A stretch of DNA of 64,000 nucleotides from Paraburkholderia domus (GCF_905220705.1 NZ_CAJNAT010000007.1:62001-126000); one strand, 5' to 3'. Positions 52,290 through 61,846 are shown, counted from the stretch's first letter. Notes: a model not told the origin generated them from the sequence alone. Program-made: numbers and translations.

Positions 52290-53864
52290 ATGTCTTTTGA
52301 TTCCCTCGGCTTGTCCGAACCGCTGGTTCGCGCTGTACACGAACTCGGCTACACCACCCCGACTCCGATCCAGACGCAAGCGATCCCCGCCGTGCTCAAC
52401 GGCGGCGACCTGCTGGCTGGCGCGCAGACTGGCACCGGCAAGACCGCCGGCTTCACGCTGCCGATCCTGCAGCGTCTGAACACCATGCCCGCCGTCACCA
52501 CGGCGTCGGGCAAGCGCGCCGTGCGCGCGCTGATCCTCACGCCGACGCGTGAGCTCGCCGCACAGGTCGAAGAAAGCGTGCGCGCCTACGGCAAGTACCT
52601 GAAGCTGAAATCGACCGTGATGTTCGGCGGCGTCGGCATCAATCCGCAAATCGGCGCGCTGCGCAGCGGCGTGGACATCGTCGTCGCGACGCCGGGCCGT
52701 TTGCTCGACCACATGCAGCAGAAGACCATCGACCTGTCGCATCTCGAGATTCTCGTGCTCGACGAGGCCGACCGTATGCTGGACATGGGCTTCATCCACG
52801 ACATCAAGCGCGTGCTCGCGAAGTTGCCGCCGAAGCGTCAGAACCTGCTGTTCTCGGCCACCTTCTCCGACGAGATCAAGACGCTCGCCGACAATCTGCT
52901 CGACTCGCCGGCGCTGATCGAAGTCGCCCGCCGCAACACGACGGCTGAGACGGTCGCGCAGAAGATTCACCCGGTCGACCGCGACAAGAAGCGCGAGCTG
53001 CTTACGCACCTCATCAAGCAACACAACTGGTTCCAGGTGCTGGTGTTCACGCGCACCAAGCACGGCGCGAACCGCCTCGCGGAACAGCTGACCAAAGACA
53101 GCATCAGCGCGCTGGCGATTCACGGCAACAAGAGCCAGTCGGCCCGTACCCGTGCGCTCGCCGAGTTCAAGGACGGCACGCTGCAAGTGTTGGTCGCAAC
53201 CGACATCGCGGCACGCGGCATCGATATCGATCAGTTGCCGCACGTGGTCAACTACGATCTGCCGAATGTGCCGGAAGATTACGTGCACCGCATTGGCCGC
53301 ACGGGCCGTGCAGGCGCGACGGGCGAAGCGATCTCGCTGGTGTGCGTCGACGAACTGCAACTGCTGAAGGATATCGAGAAGCTGATCAAGCGTGCGGTGC
53401 CGCAGGAAGTGATCGCCGGTTTCGAACCCGATCCGACTGCCAAGCCGGAGCCGATTCTGCGCCGTGGTCAGGGTGGCGGCGGTGGCGGTGGCCGTTCGCC
53501 GCGTCAGGGCCAAGGTGCACCGAAACGTGATGGCGCTCAGCGCGATGGCGGCCGCCGCGATGGCGCACCGTCGTCCGCAAAGCCCGCGCAACGTTCGGGT
53601 CAGCGTCCGGCGAATGGCCAGCAGCAGCCGCAAGGTGCGAAGCCGGCCGGCAACGGCGGTCAGCCGCGCCGCGACGGCCAGCGTCATGACGGCCAGCCGC
53701 GTGCAGCGGCGCACGAAGGCAGCGCCGCGCAACATGCGCCGCGCAAGCCGCAGGGCGCAAAGCCGCAAGGTGGCAATCCGGGTGCTTTGCTGGGTGGCGC
53801 CAAGCCACGCAATGACGCACCGCGTGGCGGCCAGCCGACGCGTAGCGGTCAGCGCGGCCGTTAA
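52290..53864 (+). CDS. rhlE: RhlE-type DEAD-box RNA helicase
   Basis: 524 residues from the ATG at 52290. Helicase motifs in order: TPIQTQAIP (Q), AQTGTGKT (I), PTRELA (Ia), TPGRLLD (Ib), DEAD (II), SAT (III), VFTRTK (IV), ATDIAARGIDI (V) and HRIGRTGR (VI). After about residue 390 comes a low-complexity tail rich in Gly, Gln, Arg, Pro and Ala with RDGQRHDGQPR-like repeats, typical of RhlE RNA-binding tails. It unwinds RNA in ribosome assembly, decay and cold adaptation. Confidence 0.95.
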   Translation: MSFDSLGLSEPLVRAVHELGYTTPTPIQTQAIPAVLNGGDLLAGAQTGTGKTAGFTLPILQRLNTMPAVTTASGKRAVRALILTPTRELAAQVEESVRAYGKYLKLKSTVMFGGVGINPQIGALRSGVDIVVATPGRLLDHMQQKTIDLSHLEILVLDEADRMLDMGFIHDIKRVLAKLPPKRQNLLFSATFSDEIKTLADNLLDSPALIEVARRNTTAETVAQKIHPVDRDKKRELLTHLIKQHNWFQVLVFTRTKHGANRLAEQLTKDSISALAIHGNKSQSARTRALAEFKDGTLQVLVATDIAARGIDIDQLPHVVNYDLPNVPEDYVHRIGRTGRAGATGEAISLVCVDELQLLKDIEKLIKRAVPQEVIAGFEPDPTAKPEPILRRGQGGGGGGGRSPRQGQGAPKRDGAQRDGGRRDGAPSSAKPAQRSGQRPANGQQQPQGAKPAGNGGQPRRDGQRHDGQPRAAAHEGSAAQHAPRKPQGAKPQGGNPGALLGGAKPRNDAPRGGQPTRSGQRGR

Positions 53865-53902
53865 GTTTCCAGCACTGCCTGCTCGCTAGCTGTGGTCCCA
53901 GA

Positions 53903-54427
53903 CTACCGGCTAGCCGCAGCGGCAGCCTGCTTCAGGTGCTCGATCTGCCGTTCCCATCGATCGAGCACCGCCTTCCCGTCCCCTTCCAAATCAAACGTAA
54001 TGCCGCTTGTCAGGCGCGCATAACGCACGTTCTGCGCCTCCCCTGTGTCGATCGAGCCTATCAGGTACACGAGGCCGCTATCATCCCCTGTCACGCCCGC
54101 TAGCGGCGTCAGACGCAACTGCACCTGAAAGAACGCCTCGTCGCAAACGAACGTCAGCGCGGCCAGGCCGCTTTGCGCGATCACTCGCGCCGCCCGGGCC
54201 TGCGGCCACAATGCGATGCACAGCGAGCGCGAATCAGGCGCGTACAACTCGCCCACGCCTAGCAGCGACGTGCGCACGTGGCCATTCGCATCGACGGTGA
54301 GCAGCGACGCGGTGAACCCCGTCTTGCTCGCCAGCGACGAACCGTCGAACAGCGTTCGGACGGCATCTGGCCACTCGTCGAACACGTCCTGTTCGAGTGG
54401 ACGTTCGGGTGCTGGGGAGTCGCTCAT
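53903..54427 (-). CDS. Pyridoxamine 5'-phosphate oxidase-like flavin-binding protein
   Basis: 174 residues with the split-barrel pattern: FTASLLTVDANGHVRTSLLGVGELYA, SLCIALWPQARAARVI and GLAALTFVCDEAFFQVQLRLTPL. Such proteins bind FMN, F420 or heme and reduce small molecules. Specific activity unknown. Convergent with rhlE with a 38-base gap; separated from the ferritin-like gene by a terminator. Confidence 0.8.
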   Translation of the reverse strand: MSDSPAPERPLEQDVFDEWPDAVRTLFDGSSLASKTGFTASLLTVDANGHVRTSLLGVGELYAPDSRSLCIALWPQARAARVIAQSGLAALTFVCDEAFFQVQLRLTPLAGVTGDDSGLVYLIGSIDTGEAQNVRYARLTSGITFDLEGDGKAVLDRWERQIEHLKQAAAAASR

Positions 54428-54494
54428 CGTATCGATCCAGTCGGAAACAGGTTGTCAGCGAGGTGGGCAAGCTTGCGAGAATCAATCATGCCTC

Positions 54495-54527
54495 GAAAAA
54501 CAAATGGCCCGCACGAGCGGGCCATTT
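54495..54527 (-). terminator. Rho-independent terminator after the ferritin-like gene
   Basis: AAATGGCCCGC pairs perfectly with GCGGGCCATTT around a 4-base loop; on the minus strand it runs into TTTGTTTTT. It lies 40 bases past the ferritin-like stop. Confidence 0.9.
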
Positions 54528-54566
54528 ATCTTCATCGTCATGCGCCGCGGACTCCGCAGAAGAACA

Positions 54567-55394
54567 TTAGCGGAAGAACACGTGCTGCGTGATCTTGGCG
54601 AGCGGGTAATGCACGCCAGGCTGAATTTTGGCCGGCAGATCGAGTGGCTTGAGCAGCATCTTCACGCACATGTCCGCCGACAGATTGCGCCGCACCAGCG
54701 CATTGATGCGGGCCGCGCGTTCGCGGTTATAGGCCGAATCGTGCACGCGCTCCGGATAACGAATCGCGAAGACATGTCGCAACGCGATCTCCGAGTCTTC
54801 GTTCTTGATCTCCATCACGCGGCGCATCAATGCGCCGAGAACCGCAAGACGGCCATTGCCTTCGATCTTGTTGTACTTCTTAAAAAACTTGAAAAAATGC
54901 TTGTAGTGACGGACTTCGTCAGTGCGGATGTTGTCGGTGATCTGTTTGAGGACCGGCTCGTCCGAACATTCGCCGATCGCGCGATACAACGTTGCCGTGC
55001 CCGTTTCCACCACGCAGCGGGCGACCATCTCGAGCGCGCGGGTCTTTTCGAAGTCTTCAAACGAACAGGTCAGCGAATACTCTTCCATGAAATTGCGGAA
55101 TGCAGTATCCCAATCGAACTCAGGCCACACGTAGGCCACATACGTCTTGAGCGCGCGGCCGTGCTGCATTTCTTCCGGCTCCCATTCCTGGTTGAGCCAG
55201 GCCGAGACTTCCGGGTCGCCGTGGAAAAAAGTGCTCAGATTGCTGGTGTAAAGATCGGTGCCGCTTTCGATAAACGAAGCGGCGCACAACAGAAGCAGCA
55301 GGTCCTCGTTAGCGACGGCCTTCTGCCGATCTATGCGGGTGAGGTCGATATCCTCGATCCGCCAGGGCATCACATGGTTCAGCTCAGTGTGCAT
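54567..55394 (-). CDS. Ferritin-like diiron protein, acyl-ACP-desaturase-like
   Basis: 275 residues, soluble and largely helical. A four-helix diiron site can be read: Glu43 (FIESG), Glu75-x-x-His78 (EEMQHG), Glu130 (VVETGTATLY) and Glu160-x-x-His163 (TDEVRHYKHF). This pair of E/ExxH motifs, and the wording EExxHG and DExRH, is that of stearoyl-ACP-desaturase and AurF-type oxygenases rather than storage ferritin. Substrate unknown; it may be an acyl desaturase or N-oxygenase. It is transcribed alone, ended by the terminator at 54495-54527. Confidence 0.82.
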   Translation of the reverse strand: MHTELNHVMPWRIEDIDLTRIDRQKAVANEDLLLLLCAASFIESGTDLYTSNLSTFFHGDPEVSAWLNQEWEPEEMQHGRALKTYVAYVWPEFDWDTAFRNFMEEYSLTCSFEDFEKTRALEMVARCVVETGTATLYRAIGECSDEPVLKQITDNIRTDEVRHYKHFFKFFKKYNKIEGNGRLAVLGALMRRVMEIKNEDSEIALRHVFAIRYPERVHDSAYNRERAARINALVRRNLSADMCVKMLLKPLDLPAKIQPGVHYPLAKITQHVFFR

Positions 55395-55738
55395 TGTGTC
55401 CTTGCTCCGAAAGCTGTATCGACTCGTGGAGCGCGCTCGGAACCGCCCACTATCGCAAGGGCGGTCCGCCGTGTCAGATACAGCGCCTTGAATTAGAGTT
55501 AACCCCTTGTATCTTGCATCTTAGCCGGTGTTTAGCAACTCTGCAGATAACCCAGCACAGACCATGCCGGACCGTCGCAGTTCCAATTTCAAGGTAGTCG
55601 AATCCTTCGGTCCGTTACAAGCGGCGCACGCAAGGCGCAAAAAAAGCCAGCTCGAAGACCTGGCTTTGGCTTGAACAGCGTGCGCACGTCAAGCGCGGCA
55701 AGGCTCGTTGTGAAGCACAACGGCAGCCGGCAACAGCC
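55395..55738. other. Gap with promoter region of the ferritin-like gene and a terminator
   Basis: 344 bases between two minus-strand genes. It holds the terminator at 55639-55666 and, next to the ferritin-like start, an AT-richer part where that gene's promoter should lie. I see no RNA gene or additional coding region. Confidence 0.5.
55639..55666 (-). terminator. Rho-independent terminator after the MHS transporter gene
   Basis: On the minus strand AAGCCAG pairs with CTGGCTT around GTCTTCGAG, then TTTTTTTG; it lies about 75 bases past the transporter stop. Confidence 0.85.
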
Positions 55739-57103
55739 TCATGCGGGCTGCACGCTTTCGTGATGCCGGACGCGCCGCATACGCCACGCAACCACGACGA
55801 GCGACAACCCCGAGAGCACTGCGGCAATCAGGACATAGTAACTTGGCGCGAGCTTGTCGCCGGTCAAATGAATAAAGGTCTCCACAATCGTCGGCGCAAA
55901 GCCACCGAAAATCGTTACGCCGATGCTGTAACCGATTGAAAGACCCGTCGAGCGCACTTGCGTCGGGAAGATCTCGGACATCAGCGCGGGCATCGGCCCG
56001 GAGTAAGCTGCCTTGAAAATTCCGGCGGTACCTTGCAGCACCAGAAGCCAGCCGATTGTCGGATGCGACTGCAGCAAAGCGAACATCGGGTAAATCAGCG
56101 TGCCCATCAAAATCGACGTGGTCAGCATGATGCGAATCCGGCCGATGCGATCGGACAATGCGCCCATCACCGGCGACAGCAGGAACTGCAAGCCGCCGTT
56201 GAGCACCACCACGCCGAACGACGCAGCAGCCGGCATGTGCAACTGCTTGACCGCGTACATCGGCATGTAGAGTTGCAACACGTACACGCCAACCGTGGAT
56301 TGCGCGACGATGCCCACGGCCAACAGCAGATTCACCCATTGGTTGCTGAACGACGCGCCCTTCTCCTCAAACGTATCCGGACGCTTACCCGCAGACTCAC
56401 GCGCTTCACGCAACGCGAGGAACTCCGGCGTCTCGTCGAGATGCGAACGGATGTAATAGCCCACCGGCCCGACCAGCAGACCGAAGATGAACGGCAGGCG
56501 CCACCCCCAGCTATTGAGTTGCTCGGGCGGCATCCACGCGGTCAGGAGCGAACCAAAGGCCGCCGCGGTGATCGCGGCCAGGCCCTGGCTCGCGAACTGC
56601 CAACTCGCGTAGTAGCCCCGACGCGACGCGCTGTGCTCAACCATGAAGGCCGTCGCGCTGCCGAACTCGCCGCCCACCGCGAAACCTTGCACGAGCCGCG
56701 CAAGCAGGATCAACACGGGCGCAGCGATACCGATCGACGCGTAGGGCGGCATCACCGCCATCGTGACGGTACCGACCATCATCAGCGCGATGGCAAGCGT
56801 GAGTGCCGCCTTACGGCCCTTGCGGTCGCCGTAGACACCCAGTACGACGGCGCCCAACGGCCGCATCAGGAACGAGATGCCGAAGGTGGCGATGGCGAGC
56901 AGCGTCGAGAGCCACTCGTCCTGCATCGGGAAGAACTGTTTCGCGATGATGGTCGCGAAGTACCCGTAGACCAGAAAGTCGAACCATTCGAGCGCATTGC
57001 CGACCGACGACGAAAACACGATACGCCGCACCATCGCTTTGGACAGCGGTGCGGACGTGGAATGGAGGGAAGCTGTCGCGGAATGCGACGCGGTGGTGTT
57101 CAT
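55739..57103 (-). CDS. MHS-family major facilitator transporter (KgtP/ProP-like)
   Basis: 454 residues, 12 expected helices. Motifs: SSVGNALEWFDFLVYGYFATII, GVYGDRKGRKAAL, LVQGFAVGGEFGSATAFMVEH, and GALSDRIGRIRIML. This is the normal length for the family. MHS members import dicarboxylates, aromatic acids, betaine or related compounds with protons. The gene is 220 bases downstream of ggt on the same strand and could move a product or substrate of it; this is inference. Confidence 0.9.
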   Translation of the reverse strand: MNTTASHSATASLHSTSAPLSKAMVRRIVFSSSVGNALEWFDFLVYGYFATIIAKQFFPMQDEWLSTLLAIATFGISFLMRPLGAVVLGVYGDRKGRKAALTLAIALMMVGTVTMAVMPPYASIGIAAPVLILLARLVQGFAVGGEFGSATAFMVEHSASRRGYYASWQFASQGLAAITAAAFGSLLTAWMPPEQLNSWGWRLPFIFGLLVGPVGYYIRSHLDETPEFLALREARESAGKRPDTFEEKGASFSNQWVNLLLAVGIVAQSTVGVYVLQLYMPMYAVKQLHMPAAASFGVVVLNGGLQFLLSPVMGALSDRIGRIRIMLTTSILMGTLIYPMFALLQSHPTIGWLLVLQGTAGIFKAAYSGPMPALMSEIFPTQVRSTGLSIGYSIGVTIFGGFAPTIVETFIHLTGDKLAPSYYVLIAAVLSGLSLVVVAWRMRRVRHHESVQPA

Positions 57104-57322
57104 GGTGTCTCCTGCCCTGCCTGAAGCCAGTTGCGCTGAACGCGCATGAGGCGCGCTATGCCGGGCTGCCGCGCGCAGTCCGTTCGGGTTGCGCGCGATG
57201 CCTTGCTTTAATTGCGATTGCTTGGTGCTGAGCCAATACGCGACGCGTTATGCGTCGCCACCGGATGCAGCCAGTCGACACGCGGCGGCCGCGTGAACGG
57301 CGCCGTGCTTCGACCAAGTCTT

Positions 57323-58960
57323 TCAGAACCCGGCTGCCAGCCCGTCGCGACGGCTGTCGCTCGCCGCCACATAGCCACGGTCCGGATCGTCACGATCGAG
57401 TTTCCAGATGTACTGGCCGGAGCCGAAGTCCATGTACGGATCGTCGACCGATTTGATCGTGTGGCCCAGCTTCTGCAGTGCTGCGGCGGTCTTTGGATCG
57501 AGCGTCGATTCGATGTCGATCGTGAAGTCGCGGTTGACCTTCCAGCGCGGCGCATCGCAGGCGGCCTGCGGTTGCTGACCGTAGTCGAGCATCCGCACGA
57601 TCGATTGCAGGTGGCCTTGCGGCTGCATATCGCCGCCCATCACGCCGAAGCTCATCACCGCTTCCTGTTTGCCGTCCACCTGCTGCGTCAGGAACGACGG
57701 GATGATGGTATGGAACGGCCGCTTGCCGCCTTCCACCACGTTCGGCGACTTCGGGTCCATCGAGAATCCGCAGCCGCGGTTCTGCATCGCGATGCCGCTA
57801 TCGGGCACCACGATGCCCGAGCCGAAGCCCATGTAGTTTGACTGGATGAAGCTGACCATCATGCCGCGCTCGTCCGCGACCGACATGTAGATCGTGCCGC
57901 CGGCCTTCGGCATGCCAAAGTCGAATTGCGTGGCGCGCTTATGGTCGATCAGTTTGGCGCGCGACGTGAGGTACGCGTCGTCGAGCATCTGCTCAGGTGT
58001 GACGTCCATCGAACGCGGATCGGCGACATAGCGGTAGACGTCGGCGAACGCCAGCTTCATCGCTTCAATCTGCAAATGCTGCGACTCGACGTTGTCGACG
58101 GCCAGCTCTTTCACGTCGAACTTTTCGAGGATGCCTAGCGCGATCAGCGCCGCGATACCCTGGCCGTTCGGCGGAATTTCATGCACGGTGTAGCCGCGAT
58201 AATCCTTGCCGATCGGTTCGACCCAATCCGCGCGGTAGTTGCGCAAGTCGTCGAGCGTTAATGCGCCGCCGCCTTCACGCGCAAACGCGGCAATCTGTTC
58301 GGCGATCTCGCCTTCGTAATACGCACGCGGGCCCTGCTCGGCAAGCTTGCGCAGCGTCTTCGCGTGACCCGGAAAGCGCACCAATTCGCTGACTTCCGGC
58401 GCGCGGCCGCGCGGCATGAAAGTTTGCGCGAAGCCCGGCAGGTCCTTCAGTTCCGGCACGGCGGCCGCCCATTTGTAAGCAACGATGCTCGCCACCGCAT
58501 GGCCACGCTCGGCGATTTCGATCGCCGGCTCCATCAGATCGGCGAACGGCAGCGAGCCGAATTTCTGATGCAGCGCTTCCCAGCCGGCGATCACGCCAGG
58601 CACGGTCACGGCGTCCCAACCGCGTTTGGGCTGCTTCGCAAGACCGTTTTCCTCACCGTACTTGCGCTTGAAGTAATCGACGTTCCAGGCCGCCGGCGAG
58701 ACGCCCGACGCGTTCAGGCCATGCAGCTTCGTGCCGTCCCACACCAACGCGAAGGCGTCACCGCCGAGGCCGCACGACACCGGCTCGACCACCGTAATGG
58801 CGGCAGCCGCCGCAATCGCCGCGTCGACGGCATTGCCGCCTTTCCACAGCATGCGCAGGCCGGCTTGCGCGGCGAGCGGATGCGAAGTCGAAACGATGTT
58901 GCGCGCGAATACGGGCAGACGCGGCGTCGGGTAGGGGTTTTGCCAGTTGAAGCCAGTCAT
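57323..58960 (-). CDS. ggt: Gamma-glutamyltransferase family protein
   Basis: 545 residues from the ATG at 58960, an Ntn hydrolase that cleaves or transfers gamma-glutamyl groups (glutathione and relatives) after self-processing. The expected nucleophile is Thr356 in GGTIYMSVADERG, the family's usual T-x3-S-x2-D. Other family text: STSHPLAAQAGLRMLWKGGNAVDAAIAAA, GLGGDAFALVWD, YEGEIAEQIAAFA, PPNGQGIAAL, and DAPRWKV near the C-terminus. No signal peptide is seen, so it may be cytoplasmic, as in several soil bacteria. Confidence 0.92.
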   Translation of the reverse strand: MTGFNWQNPYPTPRLPVFARNIVSTSHPLAAQAGLRMLWKGGNAVDAAIAAAAAITVVEPVSCGLGGDAFALVWDGTKLHGLNASGVSPAAWNVDYFKRKYGEENGLAKQPKRGWDAVTVPGVIAGWEALHQKFGSLPFADLMEPAIEIAERGHAVASIVAYKWAAAVPELKDLPGFAQTFMPRGRAPEVSELVRFPGHAKTLRKLAEQGPRAYYEGEIAEQIAAFAREGGGALTLDDLRNYRADWVEPIGKDYRGYTVHEIPPNGQGIAALIALGILEKFDVKELAVDNVESQHLQIEAMKLAFADVYRYVADPRSMDVTPEQMLDDAYLTSRAKLIDHKRATQFDFGMPKAGGTIYMSVADERGMMVSFIQSNYMGFGSGIVVPDSGIAMQNRGCGFSMDPKSPNVVEGGKRPFHTIIPSFLTQQVDGKQEAVMSFGVMGGDMQPQGHLQSIVRMLDYGQQPQAACDAPRWKVNRDFTIDIESTLDPKTAAALQKLGHTIKSVDDPYMDFGSGQYIWKLDRDDPDRGYVAASDSRRDGLAAGF

Positions 58961-59070
58961 GTCGAACACTCTCGGAAGCGTGGTCCGGCGCGTTCTCGAA
59001 CGCCGGAAACCATGGAAAACGGATAAAACGTGGAACCATGGATTGCAGCGCGATCTGGCACAAAAAACAA

Positions 59071-59089
59071 ATTCATTTATCAAATGAAT
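59071..59089. promoter_or_regulatory. AT-rich palindrome in the ggt-glpR divergent gap
   Basis: ATTCATTT-ATC-AAATGAAT is a perfect 8-bp inverted repeat, with more ATTTAT/ATAAAT symmetry around it. It lies about 110 bases before ggt and 190 before glpR, in the 318-bp gap 58961-59278 that otherwise holds nothing recognisable. Candidate operator; regulator unknown. Confidence 0.55.
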
Positions 59090-59278
59090 AAATGCACAAA
59101 TGACCTGAATGGGTCGCCGCACGGTCGTCCTGGATCGGAACCGTGACGCACGAGTTGGCAGACAAGACGTGCGATGGTCTTACAATACGCTCACCCTCGT
59201 TCACGCATCACCCGCTTCCGGCACAGCGTATCGCGCCGGTGACGGGCAGCGCCGATAAAAATCCACGACCCGAGACAC

Positions 59279-60058
59279 ATGACCCGAGACCCCCGCCTGA
59301 CTCTCAATGCCCGGCAACAGGAACTGCTGGAGTGGGTGCAACGCGACGGCTTCGTGACCGTGGACGACCTCGCGGCCCACTTCGACGTGACGCCGCAGAC
59401 GATCCGCCGCGACGTCAACTGGCTCGCCGACATGAACCTGCTGCGCCGCTATCACGGCGGCGCCAGTCTGCCGACCAGCTCCGAGAACGTCTCATACACG
59501 GCACGTCAGCGGATGTTCCACGAAGAAAAGCGGCGCATTGCGGCGCTAGTGGCCACTCACATTCCCGACCAGGCGTCCCTCTTCATCAATCTCGGCACGA
59601 CCACCGAAGAAGTCGCACGCGCGCTCAACCGGCATCGCGGCCTGCGGGTGATCACCAACAACCTGAACGTCGCCAGCATGATGAGCGGCTATCAGGAATG
59701 CGAAGTGCTGGTGACGGGCGGCATCGTTCGGCCGTGGGACAAGGGCATCGTCGGCGAACTCGCGATCGATTTCATCCGCCAGTTCAAGGTGGACTTCGCG
59801 ATCATCGGTACGTCGAGCATTGAAACGGATGGCACGCTGCGCGATTTCGATACCCGCGAAGTACGTGTGGCCGAGGCGATCATTCAGCATGCGCGCACGG
59901 TATTTCTCGCGGCCGACAACTCCAAATTCGGCCGACCGGCGCTCGTCCGCCAGGGTCACCTGGATCAGATCGACGCGCTTTTCACCGACGCCGCACCGCC
60001 CGCCGAGATGAACGAAACGCTCGCTGCCGCCAATTGCCAGGTGTATGTCGCCGAGTGA
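59279..60058 (+). CDS. glpR: DeoR-family repressor of glycerol-3-phosphate genes
   Basis: 259 residues. N-terminal HTH (RQQELLEWVQRDGFVTVDDLAAHFDVTPQTIRRDVNWLADMNLLRRYHGGA) and a C-terminal sugar-phosphate-sensing domain (LFINLGTTTEEVARAL, NNLNVASMM, GGIVRPWDKGIVG, AADNSKFGRPALV). GlpR is released by glycerol 3-phosphate. The assignment is supported by glpD and glpK 2 and 4 kb downstream and operator-like sites before glpD. Confidence 0.93.
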   Translation: MTRDPRLTLNARQQELLEWVQRDGFVTVDDLAAHFDVTPQTIRRDVNWLADMNLLRRYHGGASLPTSSENVSYTARQRMFHEEKRRIAALVATHIPDQASLFINLGTTTEEVARALNRHRGLRVITNNLNVASMMSGYQECEVLVTGGIVRPWDKGIVGELAIDFIRQFKVDFAIIGTSSIETDGTLRDFDTREVRVAEAIIQHARTVFLAADNSKFGRPALVRQGHLDQIDALFTDAAPPAEMNETLAAANCQVYVAE

Positions 60059-60364
60059 TCCAGGCGTCTTCAGCCATGTTGCAGTGCACGCGAAACTTCG
60101 CGTGAAATCAAGGATCTGGCCGCTGATCCAAACCGCCTCTGCGGACCCCAATTGTCAAAGGGAAAATTTACTGGGGCCCCATTGGTGTTTATCCGGCGGT
60201 TGACTACACTCCAGTTCCCCGGCGTCCGTTCCGCGTTACGCGGAGTGCCGGTAGCGTGAACCTGTCGTGATAGCCGTACCTCCCGCCTGATCCTCTAGCG
60301 GACTTCACTGGCATGAGCCAGTCGCCGAAAAGGCCGTCCGCGTAAGCTTGACATGGAGAGAACG
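60059..60364. other. Gap after glpR without recognisable gene
   Basis: 306 bases. A small TCCGCG-TTA-CGCGGA palindrome lies at 60229-60243. No terminator with a T run, RNA gene or coding region is convincing. Confidence 0.4.
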
Positions 60365-60562
60365 ATGCTGAGTCCGCATGAATTCGCCACGTTGTTGCTC
60401 GTCAAGGACGCCCCCAATCAAGTCGATATGGAGCGAGAAGAACTCGACGCCCTGCTGGAACGCCAGCTTGTGCAACTCGAACGGCTCGCGTCGGGCAACG
60501 AACAATGGCGCGTGACCGAAACCGGCGACAGCGCACTCCGGGCCATCAAGCGTTTCTCATAG
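60365..60562 (+). CDS. Small protein of unknown function
   Basis: 65 residues; the ATG at 60365 follows GGAGAGAACG, and another ATG 4 codons earlier lacks such a site. The acidic, helical sequence (MEREELDALLERQLVQLERLASG) could form a coiled coil, and the tail reads WRVTETGDSALRAIKRF, resembling the end of a winged-helix. I recall similar short proteins in Burkholderia without known function. Confidence 0.7.
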   Translation: MLSPHEFATLLLVKDAPNQVDMEREELDALLERQLVQLERLASGNEQWRVTETGDSALRAIKRFS

Positions 60563-60756
60563 CACGTTGAGTTTCAAAGCCGACGACCGGCAGCATAGCG
60601 GCGGGTTGCGCTGCGGTGACTTCGCGCGCGCACTCGTCTTTTTAAAGCTGCCGCGTATTCTTTTGCCTCAAGCCATGCTGCCGCTCAAACGGCCGCTTTG
60701 TTGTGTCCAATTCATTTACACAGTAAATTGACGCGACGGACTTTCTACCTTCGCGC

Positions 60757-61383
60757 ATGCCAAAAACGCTCTCCTCCGACGACATCCAGCAATTCCGCGA
60801 AACCATGCGGCGTGTGGCCGAGAATGCGTTCGCCACGCGCGGCGCGCAAGGCGTGACGATGCGCGAACTGGCGAAGGAACTGGGTTGCAGTGCGATGACG
60901 CCCTATCGCTACTTCCGCGACAAGGACGAGATTCTTGCGATGGTCCGCGCCGCGGCGTTCAACCGCTTTGCGGCACGGCTCGAAGCGGCGGCGAACCAAG
61001 CTCCCGAGACCGACCGCTCTGCCGTCAGCGACGCCTACGTAGCGTTCGCGCTGGACGAGCCGCATGCCTACCGCCTGATGTTCGATCTGACGCAGCAGGA
61101 CGGTGCTTACCCTGAACTCAGCGCCGCATCGCACCGCGCCTGGCGCATGCTCGGGGCGCACTTCGCGAAGCTCGTTGCCGCGGGCATTCTGGAAGGCGAT
61201 CCGCAATTGATCGGCTACGCCTACTGGGCCAGCCTGCACGGCTTCACCATGCTGGCACTCGCCAATCAGTTGCCTTTGCCCCAGGCGCAACAAGCCGCCG
61301 GGAGCAACGCACCGACGCGCGAGGCCGTGTTCGCGCAGATTCGCCGGATGTTGTGGCGCGGGGCCCAGCCGCAGCGCGGCTAG
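60757..61383 (+). CDS. TetR/AcrR-family transcriptional regulator
   Basis: 208 residues. The TetR HTH is clear (AENAFATRGAQGVTMRELAKELGCSAMTPYRYFRDKDEILAMV). The C-terminal ligand domain has ALDEPHAYRLMFDLTQQDGAYPEL and GYAYWASLHGFTMLALANQL, a pattern seen in regulators of fatty-acid or solvent response. Its target is not evident from the neighbours. Confidence 0.9.
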   Translation: MPKTLSSDDIQQFRETMRRVAENAFATRGAQGVTMRELAKELGCSAMTPYRYFRDKDEILAMVRAAAFNRFAARLEAAANQAPETDRSAVSDAYVAFALDEPHAYRLMFDLTQQDGAYPELSAASHRAWRMLGAHFAKLVAAGILEGDPQLIGYAYWASLHGFTMLALANQLPLPQAQQAAGSNAPTREAVFAQIRRMLWRGAQPQRG

Positions 61384-61471
61384 GCCGGGTTAGCCCGGGT
61401 TTAGCCAGTCAACTCACCACACGCGAATGCCCTGGCGGGAAGCCCCGCGCGAAAGGAGCACAGCGCGACGC

Positions 61472-61846
61472 TCAGCCCGCGCGCAAGGTCGGATCGGCCG
61501 CCGCGCGCCAGCTCAATGCTTTGGCTCGCTGATCGGTGAAGAACGTCACCCACTGATTACGCACTTGCGGGTCGGCACTCGTCCCCAGGCTCGTGTAATG
61601 CTGCGCAAGCGACGCCTGGAACGCGCAGAAATCGTCCTTCGACAACTTCCCACGCCGATTCGCCACGTACGCGTCGAACAGCGTTGCGTAGACGCCTTGC
61701 GCGTCGTTGCCGTAATCGACCGTCTGGGCACTGCACATCTGCTGCAACGATGCGAACGAGGGCGCTCCCATCGTTCCGTTCAAGCTCGGCGAGCTGACGC
61801 ATCCCGTCAGGAGCGCAGCGGCGCCGATCATCCAAAGTCCACGCAT
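61472..61846 (-). CDS. Small lipoprotein of unknown function
   Basis: 124 residues. A lipoprotein signal MRGLWMIGAAALLTGC puts the lipidated Cys at 16; the next residues (VSSP) lack an inner-membrane Asp at +2, so outer-membrane sorting is expected. The mature part is helical with a second and third Cys (QQMCSAQ, DDFCAFQ). No recognised family. It is convergent with the TetR gene and divergent from glpD. Confidence 0.8.
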   Translation of the reverse strand: MRGLWMIGAAALLTGCVSSPSLNGTMGAPSFASLQQMCSAQTVDYGNDAQGVYATLFDAYVANRRGKLSKDDFCAFQASLAQHYTSLGTSADPQVRNQWVTFFTDQRAKALSWRAAADPTLRAG

